Notes under the pieces: generated by a model
What the model was told of the DNA's origin: nothing
Database searches by the model: none
What the model saw: the letters and a program-made list of their open reading frames with translations, nothing else
Shown: positions 21,301 through 23,475 of the stretch, piece by piece
Layout of the letters: each line of letters opens with the position of its first letter
How positions within the stretch are numbered: the stretch's first letter is position 1
Translations under genes and position numbers: made by a program
NCBI GenBank assembly: GCA_905250885.1
Contig: CAJNOQ010002612.1
Span: forward strand, 1 to 23,475
DNA length: 23,475 nucleotides
From: Didymodactylos carnosus
Taxonomy: Eukaryota > Rotifera > Eurotatoria > Philodinida > Philodinidae
Direction: 5' to 3'

Positions 21301-23133
21301 TGAGGATGAAAATTTAGAAGAAAATTTTTTTCTCCACAAAATAATAGTGCCATTCAATGCAGTTTAATGTGCTGATTCTAAATATCGCCTTGACTTTTAA
21401 TAAAAATGCTCCTGAGTGGAAAAAATTAGACTTTACGTACGAAACTTTTAGAAAATCGATAACTTCCTATAGGATAATATGCGCATCTTTTTGCATGTAA
21501 CAAGAATTCAAGACGAACATTTTGACGTAGAAATAAGTTCGTTCAAACTTTAGCTTAATCTGGCGATGCGATTATACCGTTCACTTCCGTTTTTCTAGCG
21601 TTTTCCTTATTTTAGTATTTTTTTCTTTATCGAATATTTCCATAAGGAAAAGTCGTAGAACAAAAATTTTTATGCCATAATTAACGAAGTTTATTTGAAA
21701 CTATTGCAAATAACAGAAAAGCTTAGTTTCGATTTTCCACTGAATGTTCGCCTATATGTCCACTGTGCACGATATTCTTATATTAAACTTGATTCATTCA
21801 TCATACGAAAGATCCCAAAGTCATTTTCTGTTGTTTTCCTATTCATTTTGTTGGTTTTGACGAGCTGACATTTTCCGGATAATGACTGAATCCAGTTTAA
21901 TTTAAGAATATCGTGAAGAGCTGAGAAATGTCTTATTTTCTTTAGTCTAGTTTCTTCTATACGACTAAGATGTGTACAAAAAGTTTTCGATTAAAATCTG
22001 AAGACTTGGCTTTTCTAGAGTTCTATTTTTTCAGAGATACTATAACAGAAAATCTTAATGAAACTTGCATACACATCGTTTCTGATTGAAAACTCTAACA
22101 ACTATTTTTAACTGGTGTTCAGATTTATAGTATGCTTCTTACTTGTATGATTAATGAGTTTAATAATATGTTTTTGACATAATCTTGCGTTTCGAATTAT
22201 ATTCAATGTTCCTTGAAGTTCAGGTTGTTGTTTTGTCCACAAGGCTGCTAAATGATCATTTTCCGCTATGGTTATTGTAGAATTGACACTAGTTCCAATT
22301 TGTTTTAAATTTAAAAATACGTCTAGAGTAGTAAGAATATTTACATTATGTAGAGTAAACTCATTTTCAATATATTCAATTGATTTTAAATTATCTAAAT
22401 TATAGAAAATAAATTTAAATAATAAAAAATAAATTTAATTTGATAAAATTTTTTTACCTAATGCTTCATTAACACTTTGTAATTGTTGTGCACTTGTTCC
22501 ATCTCCACCGGATGCTACACTAATCTCATAGATATTTAATGTTTGTATACGATGACAATATTTTAATTGTTGAAAATCTGTGATAAGTCGAATATGTTTT
22601 TCGGCACATGTTCCATTACAATAATTATTTGATTTTGTTGATTCACATGGAATACATTGGGCATGATCATGTGAGACTTTATAACCATGAGGACAATCAT
22701 CAACACAATTTGAATTCAAAATATATTGACCATGAGAAAATTCAGATGATAAACATTCTGCATATGTGACACAAAATGTATCTTTAACCTTAATAATAAA
22801 TCTAATTTATTATCTATTCTATTCTGTATACTATTAATTTTACACTACTTACCAGATAATAATTGTATGGACATGTTTGTACACATTCACCAGTTGAATA
22901 AATTCGTAATTTTTCACATGCATTACATTGAAAAATAGAATTATTTATACAACCACCAGCACACGATGTATGACAACATTTCTTATCTGTTAATGATTCA
23001 TATAAACAATTTGTTTGACATTCTTTTGTACATTGAATTTGACATTGTGTCGAATTCCAACATACTTTATGACCATCGGCAGTAAGTGGACATGTACAGA
23101 AAGCGCACGTTTGAACAGTCGAATCACGATTAC
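16069..23133 (-). CDS. INSR: Insulin/IGF receptor-type receptor tyrosine kinase, 17 exons, 5' end outside window
   Basis: This is a plasma-membrane receptor that binds insulin-like peptides and signals by tyrosine phosphorylation. Exons in coding order: 23133-22853, 22788-22458, 22394-22143, 20850-20464, 20319-20050, 19987-19549, 19492-19363, 19305-19212, 19006-18650, 18583-18422, 18341-18202, 18137-18088, 17279-17144, 17086-16933, 16873-16744, 16690-16553, 16483-16069. Every intron is GT-AG and all 16 internal junctions keep phase, giving 1287 residues. Domain order is furin-like Cys-rich (about 1-190), L2 (about 190-310), three FnIII domains with an insert domain (about 310-845), one TM helix (about 855-880), tyrosine kinase (about 910-1180) and a short tail. 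The kinase activation loop DIYETDYYR is the insulin/IGF receptor signature. The L1 domain and signal peptide must lie beyond the right edge, since the first exon here begins in mid-codon. The same architecture fits INSR, IGF1R and IRR equally; invertebrates usually have a single ancestor-like gene. Confidence 0.95.
17280..18087. other. Kinase intron of 808 bp holding an inverted-repeat insertion
   Basis: Neighbouring kinase introns are 57-104 bp apart from this one. Inside, about 17342-17460 is the inverse of about 17535-17662 with moderate divergence; for example, cacatgtggctagaggctaa pairs with its inverse near 17568-17587. The rest (17663-18070) looks like further repeat DNA with a small palindrome near 17836-17866 (ttactttc / gaaagtaa). 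Element ends and target duplication were not resolved. Confidence 0.75.
18345..18373. repeat. AAAT tetranucleotide microsatellite
   Basis: About seven AAAT units lie directly beside the acceptor of the exon at 18341-18202. On the gene strand they read TTTA repeats and so act as the pyrimidine-rich, branch-point region of that intron. Length changes here could affect splicing of the first kinase exon. Confidence 0.85.
18422..18583 (-). other. Receptor transmembrane and juxtamembrane exon
   Basis: A single hydrophobic helix of about 24 residues ([20 protein letters not shown]) is preceded by basic residues (KQLIRNKP) and followed by MYYKYTK. The juxtamembrane piece then reads [13 protein letters not shown] matches the NPXY docking motif that binds PTB domains of IRS and Shc in insulin receptors. 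Confidence 0.9.
19549..19987 (-). other. Receptor insert-domain exon with polyglutamine and no visible furin site
   Basis: This large exon interrupts FnIII-2 and corresponds to the insert domain, which in vertebrates holds the alpha-CT ligand-contact helix and the alpha/beta cleavage site. It has nine glutamines, all CAA (19890-19916), followed by Cys, then acidic and glutamine-rich low-complexity sequence. [15 protein letters not shown] resembles the human alpha-CT segment in position and pattern. No R-X-X-R motif is present; the nearest basic clusters are QRKEK and SKK. Confidence 0.75.
20982..22105. mobile_element. Foldback element in receptor L2/FnIII intron, with a nested insertion
   Basis: The left arm (about 20982-21170) and right arm (about 21915-22105) are inverted copies across about 185 bp. 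They share aactgttagag-type ends and blocks such as tgcaagtttcattaagattt, and the pairing continues at 21773-21800 against 21892-21920. A TTTTAAC word flanks it (20975-20981 and 22106-22112) and is the likely target duplication. Its left arm is split by the CACAGTG-ended element at 21171-21767. No transposase is encoded. It lies between a splice donor at 22142 and an acceptor at 20851. Confidence 0.85.
21171..21767. mobile_element. CACAGTG-ended non-autonomous element, copy B, nested
   Basis: The ends are TACAGTGGGCATT at the left and CACAGTGGACAT as the reverse complement of the right end, flanked by CACGA on both sides (21166-21170 and 21768-21772). Removing the element and one CACGA rejoins the surrounding hairpin arm exactly, which confirms the boundaries. 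The subterminal words aggcggac and aggcgaac also occur in copy A (8139-9100). The 597-bp interior has no coding content; part of it (near 21354-21390) matches copy A. Confidence 0.85.
22458..23133 (-). other. Receptor Cys-rich (furin-like) region, exons 22788-22458 and 23133-22853
   Basis: These two exons carry the dense cysteine pattern of the insulin-receptor CR domain, including [29 protein letters not shown] and [12 protein letters not shown], then [12 protein letters not shown] and AQCIPC. Spacing of the Cys clusters follows the human receptor closely. The end of the second exon, from about [11 protein letters not shown], opens the L2 domain. In the family, the CR domain helps form the ligand-binding surface together with L1. 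Confidence 0.9.
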
Positions 23134-23475
23134 CTAGAGAAATAAACAACATGTGATAAAAATACAAACGTTAATATTTGACTGTAAGAGCTACAATTTT
23201 TAAAAGTTCTTAATGCTATGTTAACGCTTTTATTAGAATAATTTCTGAGTAAAAATACAATAGATAATTTATTCCTCTACCCAAGCAGACAAACATTTGG
23301 AAAAACGCGTTTAAACGCTCAAAAGGGAACCGCGATTGTGAGCCAGTAACGCTCATTAAAAAAACGCAAGAAACGCGTTTTTTGCGCAAAATTTTCACTT
23401 TCAGAACGTGAAAACGACGAAAACTCCCGTTGTTGAGCGTTAAAACGCGCTTTTATTCCAGAATTTAAAAACAAT
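23134..23475. other. Receptor intron at right edge with an inverted-repeat element
   Basis: No upstream receptor exon was found before the window ends. The intron contains a CG-rich palindromic cluster: acgcgtttaaacgctca (23305-23321) is nearly the inverse of tgagcgttaaaacgcgc (23434-23450), with pairing extending outward to tggaaaaa / tttattcca. Between them are further copies of acgc and aaacgcgtttt words. This looks like a MITE of about 165 bp; no target duplication was fixed. Confidence 0.65.

Larger units (their letters stand above)
20464..22394 (-). other. Receptor L2 domain and first FnIII domain, exons 22394-22143 and 20850-20464
   Basis: Exon 22394-22143 has the leucine-rich pattern of the second receptor L domain ([33 protein letters not shown]). 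Exon 20850-20464 finishes it and encodes FnIII-1. The conserved Cys in [15 protein letters not shown] aligns with the inter-subunit dimer cysteine of the human receptor (DACGSNSW), so a covalent dimer is plausible. The acceptor at 20851-20852 was chosen because it keeps phase. An open frame continues upstream to 20983 but is intron. The two exons are separated by a 1292-bp intron filled by a foldback element. Confidence 0.85.

Noticed and set aside
1..23475. CRISPR arrays, bacterial operons, tRNA or rRNA genes
   Set aside because: No regularly spaced repeats, no bacterial-type gene order, no convincing tRNA B-box with a matching cloverleaf and no rRNA-like sequence were seen; one ggttcgagc word near 11654 lacks the rest of a tRNA.

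Overview
This is eukaryotic, animal nuclear DNA: AT-rich, with short AT-rich GT-AG introns (mostly 50-230 bp), genes whose best matches are metazoan families, and many small inverted-repeat mobile elements. The style (compact introns, CAA-rich glutamine runs, AT-rich codon choice) suggests a rotifer, probably bdelloid, or another small lophotrochozoan; that placement is inference. All three genes found lie on the minus strand. No bacterial operon, tRNA, rRNA or CRISPR array was seen.

Layout, low to high coordinates. 1-1733: non-coding, no gene recognised. 1920-2290: first exon of a class A G-protein-coupled receptor, from the start Met through TM1-TM3, stopping inside the DRY motif; no convincing TM4-TM7 was found below it. 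2291-10195: about 8 kb without a recognised gene. Its lower part is plain AT-rich DNA with one dispersed duplication; its upper part (from about 6 kb) is a cluster of small DNA transposons: a Tc1/mariner-like MITE (6956-7268), a partial foldback-element copy (about 7690-8057), an element with CACAGTG termini and a 5-bp target duplication (8139-9100), and directly next to it a hAT-type MITE with a perfect 8-bp duplication (9115-9462). 10196-14753: complete six-exon TBC1D10/EPI64-type Rab GTPase-activating protein (363 aa); two of its introns are swollen by repeats. 14754-16068: intergenic, with a palindromic element at 15772-15885. 16069-23133: seventeen exons of an insulin/IGF-receptor-type receptor tyrosine kinase, from the furin-like cysteine-rich region to the C-terminus (1287 aa in the window); the N-terminal L1 domain lies beyond the right edge. 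23134-23475: intron with another inverted-repeat element.

The receptor kinase and the Rab-GAP were rebuilt exon by exon: every junction is GT-AG, reading phase is kept across all 21 internal introns, and the family motifs run across the joins. The three genes have no evident joint pathway beyond being signalling or trafficking genes on one strand.

The most interesting signal is a family of non-autonomous elements with ends CACAGTG (identical to the consensus RAG recombination-signal heptamer) and 5-bp target duplications. There are two copies: 8139-9100 (duplication CGATG) and 21171-21767 (duplication CACGA). The second sits inside one arm of a larger foldback element, so the other arm supplies the pre-insertion sequence and confirms the ends without any outside data. 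Transib/ProtoRAG-type transposons share the 5-bp duplication and CAC-starting ends; assigning these copies to that superfamily is inference.
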